The position numbers and the translations under genes were made by a program. DNA of 64,000 nucleotides from Epsilonproteobacteria bacterium UBA4036. Lineage in GTDB: Bacteria > Campylobacterota > Campylobacteria > Campylobacterales > Arcobacteraceae. Below, piece by piece: positions 47,784 to 57,570 of this stretch (position 1 is the stretch's first letter; each line of letters starts with the position of its first letter). The notes below the pieces were generated by a model that ran no database searches, was not told the DNA's origin, and worked only from the letters and a program-made list of their open reading frames with translations. The DNA lies in contig DGAG01000003.1 of NCBI GenBank assembly GCA_002382325.1, positions 1 to 64,000 on the forward strand. Direction: 5' to 3'.

Positions 47784-49052
47784 ATGGGACAAACGATAAC
47801 AGAAAAAATATTCAGTGAGCACGTAGGGCGAAAAGTATACGCAGGGGAAATTGTACGAAGTCCAATTGATATGGTCATTGGAAATGACATTACCACTCCA
47901 ATTTCAATTAAAGCATTTGAAGAGGGTGGATTTACACAATTAGCCAATCCCGAAGGATTTGCAATTGTTTTAGACCACTTTATTCCTGCAAAAGATATTG
48001 CCAGTGCCAATCAAGCAAAAATTTCTCGAGATTTTGCAATGAAACACGATTTAAAATACTTTTTTGATGAAAAAGATATGGGAATTGAGCATGCGTTATT
48101 GCCAGAAAAAGGATTGGTATTGCCAGGGGATGTTATTATTGGGGCAGATTCTCATACTTGTACGCATGGAGCATTAGGCGCATTTAGTACAGGAATGGGA
48201 AGTACCGATATCTCTTTTGGAATGATTACAGGTGGTAACTGGTTTAAGGTACCAGAATCAATCAAAGTGGTATTCAAAGGAAAACCTCAAGAATTTGTAA
48301 CAGGTAAAGATTTAATCCTAGAAATTATTCGAATTTTGGGAGTCGATGGGGCGTTATATAAAGCGTTAGAATTTACAGGGGATACCATTGCTTATTTAAG
48401 CATGGACGACAGATTCAGTCTTTGCAACATGGCAATTGAAGCGGGAGCTAAAAATGGTATTGTGGCATACGATGAAATCACCAAAGAATTTTTAGATTCA
48501 AGAGAGAGTTTACGAGCCGAACCTAAAATTCATTACAGCGATGAAGATGCCAATTATTGTCAAGTAATTGAAATTGATGTGGCAGCACTGGAGCCTGTTA
48601 TTGCATACCCATTTTTACCATCAAATGGTCACTCAATTACTCAAGCAGTCAGTGATAATATTAAAGTGGACCAAGTATTTATTGGTTCATGTACCAATGG
48701 AAGATTAAGTGATTTTAAAATTGCAGCCGAAATCTTAAAAGATAAAAAAGTGGCACGACATGTTCGACTTATTTTAACGCCAGGAACACAAAAAATTCTT
48801 AGAGATGCGACTAAATTAGGCTATATTGATACGCTTGTTGATGCCGGTGCAGTGGTTTCAAATCCAACATGTGGAGCCTGTTTGGGTGGATATATGGGAA
48901 TTTTAGGCGACAATGAAGTCTGTATTTCCACGACCAATCGAAATTTTGTGGGACGAATGGGTTCAAGAAGTTCTAAAATCTATCTGGCGAATTCAGCCGT
49001 AGCAGCAGCAAGTGCGATATCGGGATACATTACTGATCCTCGTTCTTTATAG
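47784..49052 (+). CDS. leuC: 3-isopropylmalate dehydratase large subunit
   Basis: 422-residue aconitase-family subunit of leucine biosynthesis. 4Fe-4S ligands are the cysteines in FIGSCTNGR and in NPTCGACLGGYMG. ADSHTCTHGALGAFSTGMGSTD is also typical. The length matches the archaeal/epsilon-type LeuC. The small subunit gene (leuD) is not next to it, as the next gene is mobA. Confidence 0.93.
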   Translation: MGQTITEKIFSEHVGRKVYAGEIVRSPIDMVIGNDITTPISIKAFEEGGFTQLANPEGFAIVLDHFIPAKDIASANQAKISRDFAMKHDLKYFFDEKDMGIEHALLPEKGLVLPGDVIIGADSHTCTHGALGAFSTGMGSTDISFGMITGGNWFKVPESIKVVFKGKPQEFVTGKDLILEIIRILGVDGALYKALEFTGDTIAYLSMDDRFSLCNMAIEAGAKNGIVAYDEITKEFLDSRESLRAEPKIHYSDEDANYCQVIEIDVAALEPVIAYPFLPSNGHSITQAVSDNIKVDQVFIGSCTNGRLSDFKIAAEILKDKKVARHVRLILTPGTQKILRDATKLGYIDTLVDAGAVVSNPTCGACLGGYMGILGDNEVCISTTNRNFVGRMGSRSSKIYLANSAVAAASAISGYITDPRSL

Positions 49053-49079
49053 CAAAGAATCAAAAGAAAGAAGTAAGCG

Positions 49080-49706
49080 GTGAAAAATCAAAATCAACCA
49101 CTTACTTTATTTGATATCCCCGTTATTATTTTGTGTGGCGGAAAAAGTTCTCGCATGGGTAAAGATAAAGCCTATTTGCCTTTTGGCAAGACCGATACAT
49201 TAATTGAGTTTCAATATAAACGCTTAAGTTCTCTTTTTAAGCATGTTTACATCTCTTCAAAAAAGAATCACTTTGATTTTTTAACTTCTCAACAAAGACA
49301 TTGTGTATTATTGGATGATACATTAACGGCGTATTCTCCCATCATAGCACTAAAATCAATACTAAAACAAGTAACCACTCCTAATGTATTTGTCATAACA
49401 GTAGATACCCCCTTTATCTCTGAAAAGACAATAAAAACACTTATAAATAAAGCGGATAATTATGAGATTACCATTGCTTGCAGTACAGAAAAGGATTACC
49501 ATTTATGTGGAGTTTTTTCCTCTTCATTGCTTTTAAGAATTGAGGATATGCTTAATAATGATATTCACAAAATTGGCTATTTAATCAAAAAAAGTCATAC
49601 GCAAATAATTCAATTTGAGCATGAAAAAGAGTTTTTAAATATGAATACTAAAGCCGATTATTTAGAAGCCTTAACTATCCTAAAAAAGAGCCCAAAACTC
49701 ATCTGA
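49080..49706 (+). CDS. mobA: Molybdenum cofactor guanylyltransferase
   Basis: 208-residue nucleotidyltransferase that attaches GMP to molybdopterin for bis-MGD enzymes. GTP-binding LCGGKSSRMGKDKAYLPFG near residues 17-35 and TVDTPFIS (Mg-binding) are present. Start codon GTG, with a weak AAAGAAAGAAG before it. Follows leuC by 27 bp. Confidence 0.85.
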   Translation: MKNQNQPLTLFDIPVIILCGGKSSRMGKDKAYLPFGKTDTLIEFQYKRLSSLFKHVYISSKKNHFDFLTSQQRHCVLLDDTLTAYSPIIALKSILKQVTTPNVFVITVDTPFISEKTIKTLINKADNYEITIACSTEKDYHLCGVFSSSLLLRIEDMLNNDIHKIGYLIKKSHTQIIQFEHEKEFLNMNTKADYLEALTILKKSPKLI

Positions 49707-49820
49707 AAACATATATAAGTTAAGCTTATAATTAAAATAAAGCAATTAAGAAAATCTTAAGTTTTATATTATCTCTTTTTGGATAACCTACGATATAAAG
49801 TTATTTGTAAAGGACATTGT

Positions 49821-51287
49821 ATGATGAATAAAGATTTAAATGACTCTTTAGAGTTGCTTGATAACGAGCTAAAGAAGCAAGGATTATCAAGAAGGGATGC
49901 TTTAAAAGTTGCAGGGCTTGGGTCTGCTGCGTTTTTATTGGGGGGAAGCGAAGTTGAGGCTGCAACAGTTGCAAATGCAAGTGATGTTAAAGCAAAAATT
50001 GTTATTGTTGGTGGTGGATTAGCGGGTGTTGCAACAGCTGCGAGATTAACAAACAGTTTATCTAATCCTGATATTACTATTATTGAACCCAATCCAAAAT
50101 CAGTTTCATATCAACCGGGGAATACGTTGATTGCTTCTGGAGTGTATACAAAAGACGATATCATGTATAACACTAACGAGTATTTACCCAAAGGTGTAAA
50201 ACTTATTGCTGATTATGCAGTGGAATTTGACCCAGATAATAATAAATTAACGACCAAAAGCGGTGAAGAAGTTAGCTATGATTTTTTAGTTATTGCAGCA
50301 GGATTAAAACTTGATTTTGGACGAATTAAAGGGCTTGAGTCTATTGGAGAAGCCTATACTTTAGGTGATGCTTCTAAACTGTTAGAAACGTTTGCTAATT
50401 CAGGCGTGAGCTCAATTTATAATGTTGATGGCGCAGTGGCAACATGGAATAACATGCAAAAATTTGTAGCTGATGCTAAAGCCGGTAAAAAAGTTAAAGG
50501 GGTATTTACAGATCCTAATACACCCATTAAGTGTGGTGGAGCGCCAAAGAAAATTATGTATTTAACCAATGCAAGATTAAATGAAGCAGGAGCACGAGCG
50601 AATGCTGAATTAACGTTCTATCCAAATGGTGGAAAAATGTTTGGGGTTCCTGAGTATCATGAAGCCATTTTACAACAATTTAAAGACAGAGATTTTAAAT
50701 GGAATTATGCACATAATTTAACAGGGGTAGATTTAGAGAATAAAATCGCTACGTTTGATCATCATTGGAAAGAAAAAGGTGAATATGACCAAGATTTAGA
50801 AGAGTATACTATGGTGACAAAGCATGAAGATGTTCAAGTGGAATTTGATTTCTTACACATCACTCCTCCTCAAAAAGCACCAGATGAAATTGGAAATTCA
50901 CCATTGGGTTCTTCAAAAGGATGGGTTCCTGTTGATAAAGAGACATTACAACATGTAAAATATCCCAATGTATTTTCAATTGGAGATATTGCAGCTGTTC
51001 CTATGGGAAAAACAGGTGGAAGTGTTCGAAAACAATATAAAGCACTTGTAGATAATCTTATCGCCGCAATGGAAGGGAAACCGTTAACTTCTAAATATGA
51101 TGGGTATACCGTTTGTCCGTTAATTACCGATATTGGTAAAGTTATGTTAGCAGAGTTTAACTGGACAGCAAAACCAACTCCTTCTTTTCCTCTTGACCCA
51201 ACACAAGAGAGATATATTTGGTGGTTGTTAAAAGTGTATATGTTAAAACCAATGACAATGCATGGTATGCTTTCAGGTAAAGCGTAA
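49821..51287 (+). CDS. Sulfide:quinone oxidoreductase / flavocytochrome c-type flavoprotein, Tat-exported
   Basis: 488-residue FAD-dependent pyridine-nucleotide-disulfide-fold protein. The start MMNKDLNDSLELLDNEL leads into a Tat signal with SRRDALKVAGLGSAAFLLGG (about 21-45). FAD-binding GGGLAGVATAARL follows, then YQPGNTLIASG. Redox-active cysteine candidates are in IKCGGAPKKIMYL and in YTVCPLITDIG. The C-terminus YIWWLLKVYMLKPMTMHGM is amphipathic and may touch the membrane quinone pool. I chose the ATG at 49821 (AAAGGA 6 nt upstream), not the frame start at 49779. Confidence 0.85.
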   Translation: MMNKDLNDSLELLDNELKKQGLSRRDALKVAGLGSAAFLLGGSEVEAATVANASDVKAKIVIVGGGLAGVATAARLTNSLSNPDITIIEPNPKSVSYQPGNTLIASGVYTKDDIMYNTNEYLPKGVKLIADYAVEFDPDNNKLTTKSGEEVSYDFLVIAAGLKLDFGRIKGLESIGEAYTLGDASKLLETFANSGVSSIYNVDGAVATWNNMQKFVADAKAGKKVKGVFTDPNTPIKCGGAPKKIMYLTNARLNEAGARANAELTFYPNGGKMFGVPEYHEAILQQFKDRDFKWNYAHNLTGVDLENKIATFDHHWKEKGEYDQDLEEYTMVTKHEDVQVEFDFLHITPPQKAPDEIGNSPLGSSKGWVPVDKETLQHVKYPNVFSIGDIAAVPMGKTGGSVRKQYKALVDNLIAAMEGKPLTSKYDGYTVCPLITDIGKVMLAEFNWTAKPTPSFPLDPTQERYIWWLLKVYMLKPMTMHGMLSGKA

Positions 51288-51323
51288 TTTTTACGCAACG
51301 TCAAGCAAATAACATAATATTTG

Positions 51324-51353
51324 GCCTCGAGCAATTTGCTTGAGGCTTTTTTT
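51324..51353 (+). terminator. Intrinsic terminator after sulfide:quinone oxidoreductase gene
   Basis: Stem GCCTCGAGC (51324-51332) / GCTTGAGGC (51338-51346) with a G-T wobble and AATTT loop, then seven T. It is 36 bp past the stop codon and just ahead of the next small gene. Confidence 0.85.
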
Positions 51354-51367
51354 ATTTGAGGAAAATA

Positions 51368-51601
51368 ATGAAAAAAGAGTTTATAATTTTTACAGCAGTA
51401 TTTATGGTATTAACATTAGGAATGCACCACAAAGAGTGGTTTTCTCATCCTATAGAGCATTTAAGCCATTTGCCTCAAGCAGGGGCGTATGGAATTGGAT
51501 TTATCCATCCTTTGGTGTTCACTTTAGCAGTGTATTTGTTGCTATGGATACTCAGAGGATTCAGTCGATTGTTTAAAGGCAATAAAAAAGGGTTGAAGTA
51601 A
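51368..51601 (+). CDS. Small membrane protein
   Basis: 77 residues, ATG at 51368 with GAGGA 5-6 nt upstream. Hydrophobic segments at about 5-20 and 44-63 are separated by a His-rich loop (MHHKEWFSHPIEHLSHLP) that could bind a metal or haem. Not recognised. It follows the sulfide:quinone oxidoreductase gene after a terminator, so linkage to sulfide oxidation is possible but unproven. Confidence 0.65.
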   Translation: MKKEFIIFTAVFMVLTLGMHHKEWFSHPIEHLSHLPQAGAYGIGFIHPLVFTLAVYLLLWILRGFSRLFKGNKKGLK

Positions 51602-51618
51602 ACTTCAACCCTTTTTTT
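51584..51618. terminator. Bidirectional terminator between small membrane protein and rplT
   Basis: GGGTTGAAG (51590-51598) / CTTCAACCC (51603-51611), 4-nt loop, with A-run before and seven T after, so it works in both directions for the convergent genes. It overlaps the stop codon of the small gene. Confidence 0.88.
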
Positions 51619-51632
51619 GTGCAAATTTAAAA

Positions 51633-51992
51633 TTATTTGTTTAATGCCGCTTTTGAAGCTTCAACAAGTTGAGTAAATGCAGCAAAATCATTCATTGCCA
51701 TATCTGCTAAAATTTTTCTGTCTAATTCAATGTTAGCTAATTTAAGACCGTTCATAAATCTTGAATAGTTAATATCGTTTAATCGACAAGCAGCATTAAT
51801 TCTTACGATCCAAAGTTTTCTGATATCTCTTTTTTTCTGTCTTCTGTCTCTAAAAGCGTAGACTAAACTTCTTTCTAATTGCTCTTTGGCTTTTCTAAAG
51901 TGTTTTCTTCTACCACTATAAAAACCTCTTGCGGCTTTTAATACTTTTTTGTGTCTTCTTCTTCTTACTACACCAGTTTTTACTCTTGGCAT
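51633..51992 (-). CDS. rplT: 50S ribosomal protein L20
   Basis: 119-residue basic protein needed for large-subunit assembly; start [19 protein letters not shown] and [21 protein letters not shown] are diagnostic. Last gene of thrS-infC-rpmI-rplT. Confidence 0.97.
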   Translation of the reverse strand: MPRVKTGVVRRRRHKKVLKAARGFYSGRRKHFRKAKEQLERSLVYAFRDRRQKKRDIRKLWIVRINAACRLNDINYSRFMNGLKLANIELDRKILADMAMNDFAAFTQLVEASKAALNK

Positions 51993-52093
51993 TTTATTTC
52001 CTTTACCGTATATTGTATTTAATAATAGGTGTCGATAACATTATATCGAACTTGTCCATTTGCATGGAGGGACTTGCAATTATAAAACTATAA

Positions 52094-52291
52094 TTACGCT
52101 AAGTTTAACATTGCTTTTACTCGACCTGCGTCAACTTTAGCAACGGTTTGTGGACCTCTTAGGTTTCTTTTTCTTTTAGATGTCATTTTGGTTAAAATAT
52201 GACTTCTGAAAGCAGAACCTCTTTTGATAGAACCATTCTTTTTAACTTTGAATCGTTTTAAAGCACCACTGTTAGATTTCATCTTTGGCAT
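52094..52291 (-). CDS. rpmI: 50S ribosomal protein L35
   Basis: 65 residues, start [20 protein letters not shown] and the [23 protein letters not shown] segment. Lies 141 bp after infC and 101 bp before rplT. A GGAGG-type ribosome-binding site precedes the ATG. Confidence 0.96.
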   Translation of the reverse strand: MPKMKSNSGALKRFKVKKNGSIKRGSAFRSHILTKMTSKRKRNLRGPQTVAKVDAGRVKAMLNLA

Positions 52292-52397
52292 GGGGATTCC
52301 TCCTTTTAAATTTGCATTTTCTTTAATATATAGAAAAAGTCTGCAATTATAGTTAAAAAAAGCTTTAGTATTTATTAAGTATTAAGGAAAAATCAAG

Positions 52398-52420
52398 AAA
52401 GCCTATAAGCAATAGGCTTT
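52398..52420 (-). terminator. Hairpin between infC and rpmI
   Basis: AAAGCCTAT (52398-52406) / ATAGGCTTT (52412-52420), loop AAGCA. On the minus strand it is followed by CTTGATTTTTCC, so it is a weak terminator or an attenuator; feedback by L20 on this operon is known in other bacteria, but no L20 site can be read here with certainty. Confidence 0.5.
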
Positions 52421-52432
52421 ACAAGATTGGGG

Positions 52433-52972
52433 TCAGTTTTTTTTGTCATCTTTTTTAGGAAGAGCCATCATATTGACATATCTTCCTTCGAGTTTTGGTT
52501 CTTTATCCATTACAGCAATGTCTTCAACCATTGGCCAAATTTTGTTTAAAACATCAACACCTGCTTCAGGATGTGCCATTTCTCTACCTTTTAGAAACAC
52601 TCTAAATTTAACATGATTGCCTTCTTCTAAGAATTCTCGTGCATGTTTTACTTTATAGTTAATGTCATTGTCTGCAATTTTTACAGAGAGTTTGATCTCT
52701 TTAACTACAATGACTTTTTGCTTTTTCTTGGCTTCTTTTTTCTTTTTTTCTAATTGATATTTGAACTTACCATAGTTCATAATTTTTGCAACAGGAGGAT
52801 TCCCATCCGGTGCGATTAAAACTAAATCTAAACCTAAATCATCAGCCAGTTGTAATGCATCTCGTGTAGGGATAATACCATAATTGGTACCATCGTCATT
52901 CATACATCTTACCTCTTTTGCGGTAATTTCCTCATTCATAATTGCATCGTTATTTTTTGTTTGTTTACTCAA
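52433..52972 (-). CDS. infC: Translation initiation factor IF-3
   Basis: 179-residue factor that binds the small subunit and checks the initiator codon. N-domain LNEEI-type start ([12 protein letters not shown]), [20 protein letters not shown], the basic linker ([11 protein letters not shown]) and C-domain [20 protein letters not shown]. The start is TTG at 52972, forming TTGA with the thrS stop and preceded by GGGGAG at about 9 nt. A non-AUG start is a known means of IF-3 autoregulation. Confidence 0.92.
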   Translation of the reverse strand: MSKQTKNNDAIMNEEITAKEVRCMNDDGTNYGIIPTRDALQLADDLGLDLVLIAPDGNPPVAKIMNYGKFKYQLEKKKKEAKKKQKVIVVKEIKLSVKIADNDINYKVKHAREFLEEGNHVKFRVFLKGREMAHPEAGVDVLNKIWPMVEDIAVMDKEPKLEGRYVNMMALPKKDDKKN

Positions 52973-54777
52973 ACTTCACTCCCCATTTTAATTTCTTTTA
53001 ATAAATCGATAAACGCATCGTGTGTTAATTCAGATTGTTCTCGTTTTCTTCTGTCTCTTAAAGCAATTTTTTGATTTGCTACTTCTTCATCTCCAATAAC
53101 AACAATCATTGGAACTCTTTGTTTTTCAGCGTTTCTAATTCGTTTATTTAAACTCTCATTTTTATCAAAAATTTTACTGTCAATATCAATTTTGAGTAAC
53201 TCTTTTTGTAACTGTTTTGCATACTCAACGTGTTGAGGGGCAATGGGGATAAAAATGACTTGTGTTGGAGCAATAATAAAAGGAAACTCTCCTGCACAGT
53301 GTTCAGTTAAAATCCCAATAAATCGTTCAAATGAACCTAAAATGGCTCGGTGAATCATCACAGGTTGTTCTTTATGTCCTTCTTCATTGACGTATTCAAC
53401 TTCAAATCGTGACGGTAAATTCATATCCACTTGAATGGTTCCACATTGCCATTTTCTTCCAATGGCATCTAAAATCTTGATATCAATTTTTGGACCATAA
53501 AATGCACCACCACCTTCATCAATACCATAAGTCAGACCATTTTCATCAAGAGCATTCATAATCCCTTTTGTTGTGGCTTCCCAAAAGGCATCATCACCAA
53601 TGGCTTTTTTAGGTTTTGTGGAAACTTCCATTTCATAAGTAAATCCAAAAATATTCATTAAACTTTTCACAAAATCAAGTACTTCAATGATGACATCTTT
53701 GACTTGACTTGGCATGCAAAAAATATGAGCATCATCTTGAGTAAATTCTCGAACTCTAAAAAGCCCGTGCATTACTCCCGATTTTTCATGTCGGTGAACA
53801 ACACCATATTCAAAGAATTTTAAAGGTAACTCTTTATATGAAACGATGTCATGTTTAAAAATTTGAATATGTCCCACACAGTTCATAGGTTTAATTCCAT
53901 ACTCTTGTCCATCAATTTCAGTGAAGTACATATTTTCTTTATAGTTGGCATAATGTCCAGATTTTACCCATTGGTTGGCTTTTAAAATCTCTGGTCCACG
54001 TACGGGTTCATACCCTCTGACTCGGTGAGCTTTATATAAAAGATGTTCTAATTTACTTCTAAGTCGCGCCCCATTTGGAAGCCATAAAGGAAGTCCTGCA
54101 CCGATATCTTCATTAAACATAAAGAGTTCAAGTTCGGTTCCAAGTTTTCTGTGGTCTCTTTTTTTAGCTTCTTCTAAAAGTCTTACGTGTTCATTTAAAG
54201 CACCTTTATCAAAAAAGGCAATACCATAAATACGAGTAATCATCTCATTTTCTTCATCACCACCTAAGTACGCACCGGCAACACGTGTAAGTTTAAAAGC
54301 ACGAATCATCGTCGTATTAGGAAGATGTGGTCCTCGACAAAGATCTTCAAAATCTCCTTGTTTATAAACGGTCAGCGTTTCATCTTTAATGTTGTTTAAA
54401 ACGGCTTGTTTTAATTCATCGTTAGCAAATTTCTCTTCAATTTCTTTTCGTGAACACTCATATTTAGTAATAGGAAGTTTCGCATTTGCCAATTCTTTCA
54501 TTTTCTTTTCAATGACGGGTAAATCTTCATCCCCAATTTTTGAATTGACTTTAAAATCATAGTAAAAGCCCTCTTTAATCACAGGCCCTACGAAAAATTT
54601 GGCTTCGGGATAGAGTTCTTTAATTGCTTGTGCCATAAGATGCGCACACGAGTGTCTTAATATTTCTAAAGCTTCTTTTGAATCATCAGCAACTATTTTT
54701 TCACCTTGAATATTCAAAGCTTCGACAGTTTGAAGGTCATAAATCTGACCATCTTTTAATACACCAATTTGTTCCAA
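52969..54777 (-). CDS. thrS: Threonine--tRNA ligase lacking the TGS domain
   Basis: Class II aminoacyl-tRNA synthetase, 602 residues from the TTG at 54777, which has AAAGGAAA just upstream. The extra 19 codons up to 54834 are not convincing. After only about 40 residues the editing domain begins ([20 protein letters not shown]), so the TGS domain of E. coli ThrS is missing, as in Campylobacter. The catalytic core has [31 protein letters not shown] and [13 protein letters not shown]. The anticodon-binding domain ends the protein. Confidence 0.94.
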   Translation of the reverse strand: MEQIGVLKDGQIYDLQTVEALNIQGEKIVADDSKEALEILRHSCAHLMAQAIKELYPEAKFFVGPVIKEGFYYDFKVNSKIGDEDLPVIEKKMKELANAKLPITKYECSRKEIEEKFANDELKQAVLNNIKDETLTVYKQGDFEDLCRGPHLPNTTMIRAFKLTRVAGAYLGGDEENEMITRIYGIAFFDKGALNEHVRLLEEAKKRDHRKLGTELELFMFNEDIGAGLPLWLPNGARLRSKLEHLLYKAHRVRGYEPVRGPEILKANQWVKSGHYANYKENMYFTEIDGQEYGIKPMNCVGHIQIFKHDIVSYKELPLKFFEYGVVHRHEKSGVMHGLFRVREFTQDDAHIFCMPSQVKDVIIEVLDFVKSLMNIFGFTYEMEVSTKPKKAIGDDAFWEATTKGIMNALDENGLTYGIDEGGGAFYGPKIDIKILDAIGRKWQCGTIQVDMNLPSRFEVEYVNEEGHKEQPVMIHRAILGSFERFIGILTEHCAGEFPFIIAPTQVIFIPIAPQHVEYAKQLQKELLKIDIDSKIFDKNESLNKRIRNAEKQRVPMIVVIGDEEVANQKIALRDRRKREQSELTHDAFIDLLKEIKMGSEV

Positions 54778-54896
54778 TAATTTCCTTTCTCTATTTTTAC
54801 AATGCTTTACAGCAATTTTTTCATAAATTAGCATTATTTTATCTTAAAGAGACTTAAAAGATTAAAATGTAATGATATTTTGGTTACAATAGAAGC

Positions 54897-55409
54897 ATGA
54901 TTTTAAATACCTCTAAAATAAAAACAGAAGCGTTATTGCTTTTTTGTAAAGATATTATTTTGTCTTATCAAGAGGCAAATCAAGATTTGTTTGATATTAA
55001 CAGTGAGGTTAAAGAGTTTATTCAAAAAAATACTCAAGAGATTTTAAGAGAACTCAATAAAGTGACCAAACCCAATGATTTTTATTGGGCTAAAAGAGAA
55101 CATGCTTATGTTAAAGCAGTATTACGCTCGTATGAATATTTAAATAAAACCCTCAATCAACAACTTGAAAAGGGGAAAGCCTTTAACCCTTCGATGCTTT
55201 GTTTTTCACTTCTTGCATCTTGGTTTGCCGAGTTACAAAAAGAGTCTCGCAGTAAAGAGTACATCTATTTTATTTTATATCCCTATGCTTTGGTGTACGA
55301 TAAATTACTGTTAAATGTCAACAATCAAGAATTTAAAGCATTAAATATTACGATGATTTCTGTCGCTGAAAAAGTAGTTTTAAGTTTGGATAAATATAAG
55401 TTTAATTAA
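54897..55409 (+). CDS. Hypothetical protein
   Basis: 170-residue mostly helical protein without signal peptide or clear membrane segment. Notable parts are IQKNTQEILRELNKVTKPNDFYWAKREHAYVK and the hydrophobic stretch PSMLCFSLLASWFAELQKE. Not recognised. It is divergent from thrS and ends at a bidirectional terminator. Confidence 0.65.
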   Translation: MILNTSKIKTEALLLFCKDIILSYQEANQDLFDINSEVKEFIQKNTQEILRELNKVTKPNDFYWAKREHAYVKAVLRSYEYLNKTLNQQLEKGKAFNPSMLCFSLLASWFAELQKESRSKEYIYFILYPYALVYDKLLLNVNNQEFKALNITMISVAEKVVLSLDKYKFN

Positions 55410-55441
55410 CACAAAAAAAGCTTGAATGCTTTTTTTGTGTT
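55408..55441. terminator. Bidirectional terminator between convergent genes
   Basis: Perfect 14-bp stem AACACAAAAAAAGC / GCTTTTTTTGTGTT with a 6-nt loop. The A and T runs allow it to work for both the hypothetical gene (+) and the outer-membrane protein gene (-). Confidence 0.85.
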
Positions 55442-55448
55442 AGGTTGA

Positions 55449-56948
55449 TTAGAATCGATATCGGATATTGGCTGTGATATTTTGTGCTTCAACTACATCA
55501 GAAGCATTATTCATCTCTGGATTTCCAAAATCTCCAAAAAACCCATTACTTCCTGTGTAGTCGTAATCAATATGCGTGTATCGAAGCGTAAAGCTTAGAG
55601 CATCGGTAAGTTTTTGATGTCGGTAAATTTCCCAAGCAGTACCTCGTGCGGCAATTTTACTTCCCGCCATGGTGTCTTCACCATAGGTAATTGAACGCCA
55701 GTATTTACTTCCTTTATTCCACTCAATACCCACTCGAGCATCTTCACTCAATGGACAAGGCATATTAGCCCCAATTAAATAAGAGTGTCCTGTCTCAGAT
55801 TTGGTTGAACCTAGCATACTGCCTCCTGCATCTGGGTCAGTTTTACTCATCGCATATGAGGCAAATAAAGTTGTATCATCTAAAAAGTCAGAAATACCAT
55901 TGCCTACACCCCATACTTTAAACATAATTGTTGCCAGTTCGATGTCACCAAAGTTATGAAATTTACCTTCATTCGCTGTTCCCATATCACTCATTTTATT
56001 TCCAATTAAATTCCAAGCTTTAGCGTAATTGGTGTGAATGGAGTATTGTCCGTTGTCATAAGGGACAAAAATGATTCCTGCCATATCAACATTTTCAGCA
56101 GTATCACTGTCATCAATATAATCATATCCATCTGAAGAGAATCGTAATTTAGCATTGGTTAACCCACGACCTGCACAAAATTTAACCCACATTCCATCAA
56201 CACCTGTAAGTTTATCCAGGTTAAACATCACGCTTGCCCCGTCAAACTCAACATTAACAGTGTGAGAAAGAGCAGATTTTCTCTCTTGATCGGCTCTAAA
56301 ATTAATACCTAAACCATCCGTAGAAGGTCGTCGTCCTACTGAAGCTGTCCATGGAACTTCTGTTCCTAAGAAAGTATCATTGGCATATAACCAAAATGCC
56401 TCTTTGACTTTAATTTCATTGTCATTGGTTGCTGATTCATTGGTCACCCAGTCAAACCCTGCATTGTTTCCTGTTCCACCTTGGGTTGTTATATCAGCAC
56501 GATTGTCTCCATAGAGTTTATTGTATGCCAATGTCCCAAAAAATGATGAGTTGTCATCGGCTTGGAATTTCATGTTAAGCCATAATCGATTTGACATAAT
56601 GCCATCGTTTCTAAGCTTTTTGCCGTTTCTCAATTTGTATGAAACATTATCCACTTGCGTTCTAAAATCGACATCCCATTTGATGTTGTCTCCCGCATCG
56701 TGGGCTTTTACTTGATTGACGGTTTCATTGGTTTTATTAACCTTTTTTTCCACCTTAACAATTTTTTGTTCTTGTTGTTTTAAGCCATCTTCGAGTTGAG
56801 TGCTTTTTTCACCTTGAGCTTTAATTTGTGCTTCAAGAGCAGCAATTTGAGCTTTGAGTGCTTCGAGTTGTTTCATCATATCCGTAGAGGCAAATGAACT
56901 TGAAGCCAGTGCAGCAACGCAACAAAGCGATAAGAATCCTTTTTTCAT
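55449..56948 (-). CDS. DUF3373-type outer-membrane beta-barrel protein
   Basis: 499 residues. Signal peptide about 1-20 (ending SSFA), a coiled coil at about 23-80 (MKQLEALKAQIAALEAQIKAQ-type heptads, cut here to its start), and then a barrel of alternating strands ending in ITANIRYRF, the aromatic terminus expected for BAM-dependent insertion. Family members in Campylobacterota are porin-like. The coiled coil may reach the peptidoglycan. Monocistronic, with upstream terminator of the next gene. Confidence 0.82.
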   Translation of the reverse strand: MKKGFLSLCCVAALASSSFASTDMMKQLEALKAQIAALEAQIKAQGEKSTQLEDGLKQQEQKIVKVEKKVNKTNETVNQVKAHDAGDNIKWDVDFRTQVDNVSYKLRNGKKLRNDGIMSNRLWLNMKFQADDNSSFFGTLAYNKLYGDNRADITTQGGTGNNAGFDWVTNESATNDNEIKVKEAFWLYANDTFLGTEVPWTASVGRRPSTDGLGINFRADQERKSALSHTVNVEFDGASVMFNLDKLTGVDGMWVKFCAGRGLTNAKLRFSSDGYDYIDDSDTAENVDMAGIIFVPYDNGQYSIHTNYAKAWNLIGNKMSDMGTANEGKFHNFGDIELATIMFKVWGVGNGISDFLDDTTLFASYAMSKTDPDAGGSMLGSTKSETGHSYLIGANMPCPLSEDARVGIEWNKGSKYWRSITYGEDTMAGSKIAARGTAWEIYRHQKLTDALSFTLRYTHIDYDYTGSNGFFGDFGNPEMNNASDVVEAQNITANIRYRF

Positions 56949-57040
56949 AACTCTCCTTTATATATTTTTTTCGATTATACGCCCATAATGGTTAATAGCA
57001 TCTTAATCTTGTATTAATTTTTCTTATAATATTTATAACC

Positions 57041-57078
57041 AAAAAAGGGCGACAGCACCTAAGCTATCGCCCTTTTTT
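57041..57078 (-). terminator. Intrinsic terminator downstream of cytochrome-like gene
   Basis: AAAAAAGGGCGA (57041-57052) / TCGCCCTTTTTT (57067-57078) with an inner AGC/GCT pairing. It is 15 bp past the stop of the minus-strand gene at 57094. Confidence 0.88.
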
Positions 57079-57093
57079 GAAATCGATTTGTTC

Positions 57094-57417
57094 TTAACAA
57101 GAAGGAACATTCCCTGAGTCATTTGCATACTCATATGAGAAGTCATAAATGTGTTCTTGAATGGATTCTTTTAAAAATCCTGGTTTAACATTAGGGCAAA
57201 TTTTAATGACTTCTTCTTCAAATTTACCCGCATTTTTAATGCTTTCCCACTCATCTTGAGAGTGTGAAGCAGCAAATTTTGCACCGGTCATATCACAAGG
57301 ACCTTTTAATAATTTTGTAAAAAGCTTTTGACCTTTAACCACATCAGCCGACGAAGTTGTTGCCGCAACACCTAAAGCAAGTGAACTTGCAAGAACGATT
57401 TTCAATAATTTAGACAT
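57094..57417 (-). CDS. Cytochrome c-like periplasmic protein without haem motif
   Basis: 107 residues with a signal peptide (about 1-24, ending SSADV). The text VVKGQKLFTKLLKGPCDMTGAKFAA matches the N-terminal helix of class I cytochromes c, but the CXXCH haem site is replaced by GPCDM with a single cysteine. Three cysteines (C41, C75, C107) remain, one as the last residue. It is a conserved-looking small periplasmic protein, possibly a cytochrome fold that lost haem or a disulfide protein. The family link is by pattern only. Confidence 0.6.
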   Translation of the reverse strand: MSKLLKIVLASSLALGVAATTSSADVVKGQKLFTKLLKGPCDMTGAKFAASHSQDEWESIKNAGKFEEEVIKICPNVKPGFLKESIQEHIYDFSYEYANDSGNVPSC

Positions 57418-57570
57418 ATTTATTCTCCTAGAAATAATAATTTGGCTACAATTATATCTTAGGAATATAAAATAAGTCTGAAAAAATGACAGTAATTGTA
57501 TAAAAAAAACTTATATAACTAAACTCTATGATAAATATAAGTACCCAAAATAAATTAAATAAGTGAATCC

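Noticed and set aside
54841..54896. Third Pho box before the hypothetical gene at 54897 (TGTAAT and GGTTAC)
   Set aside because: The two half-sites are not at the 11-bp period seen at the other two sites.
57094..57417. Functional c-type cytochrome
   Set aside because: No CXXCH motif exists in the protein.
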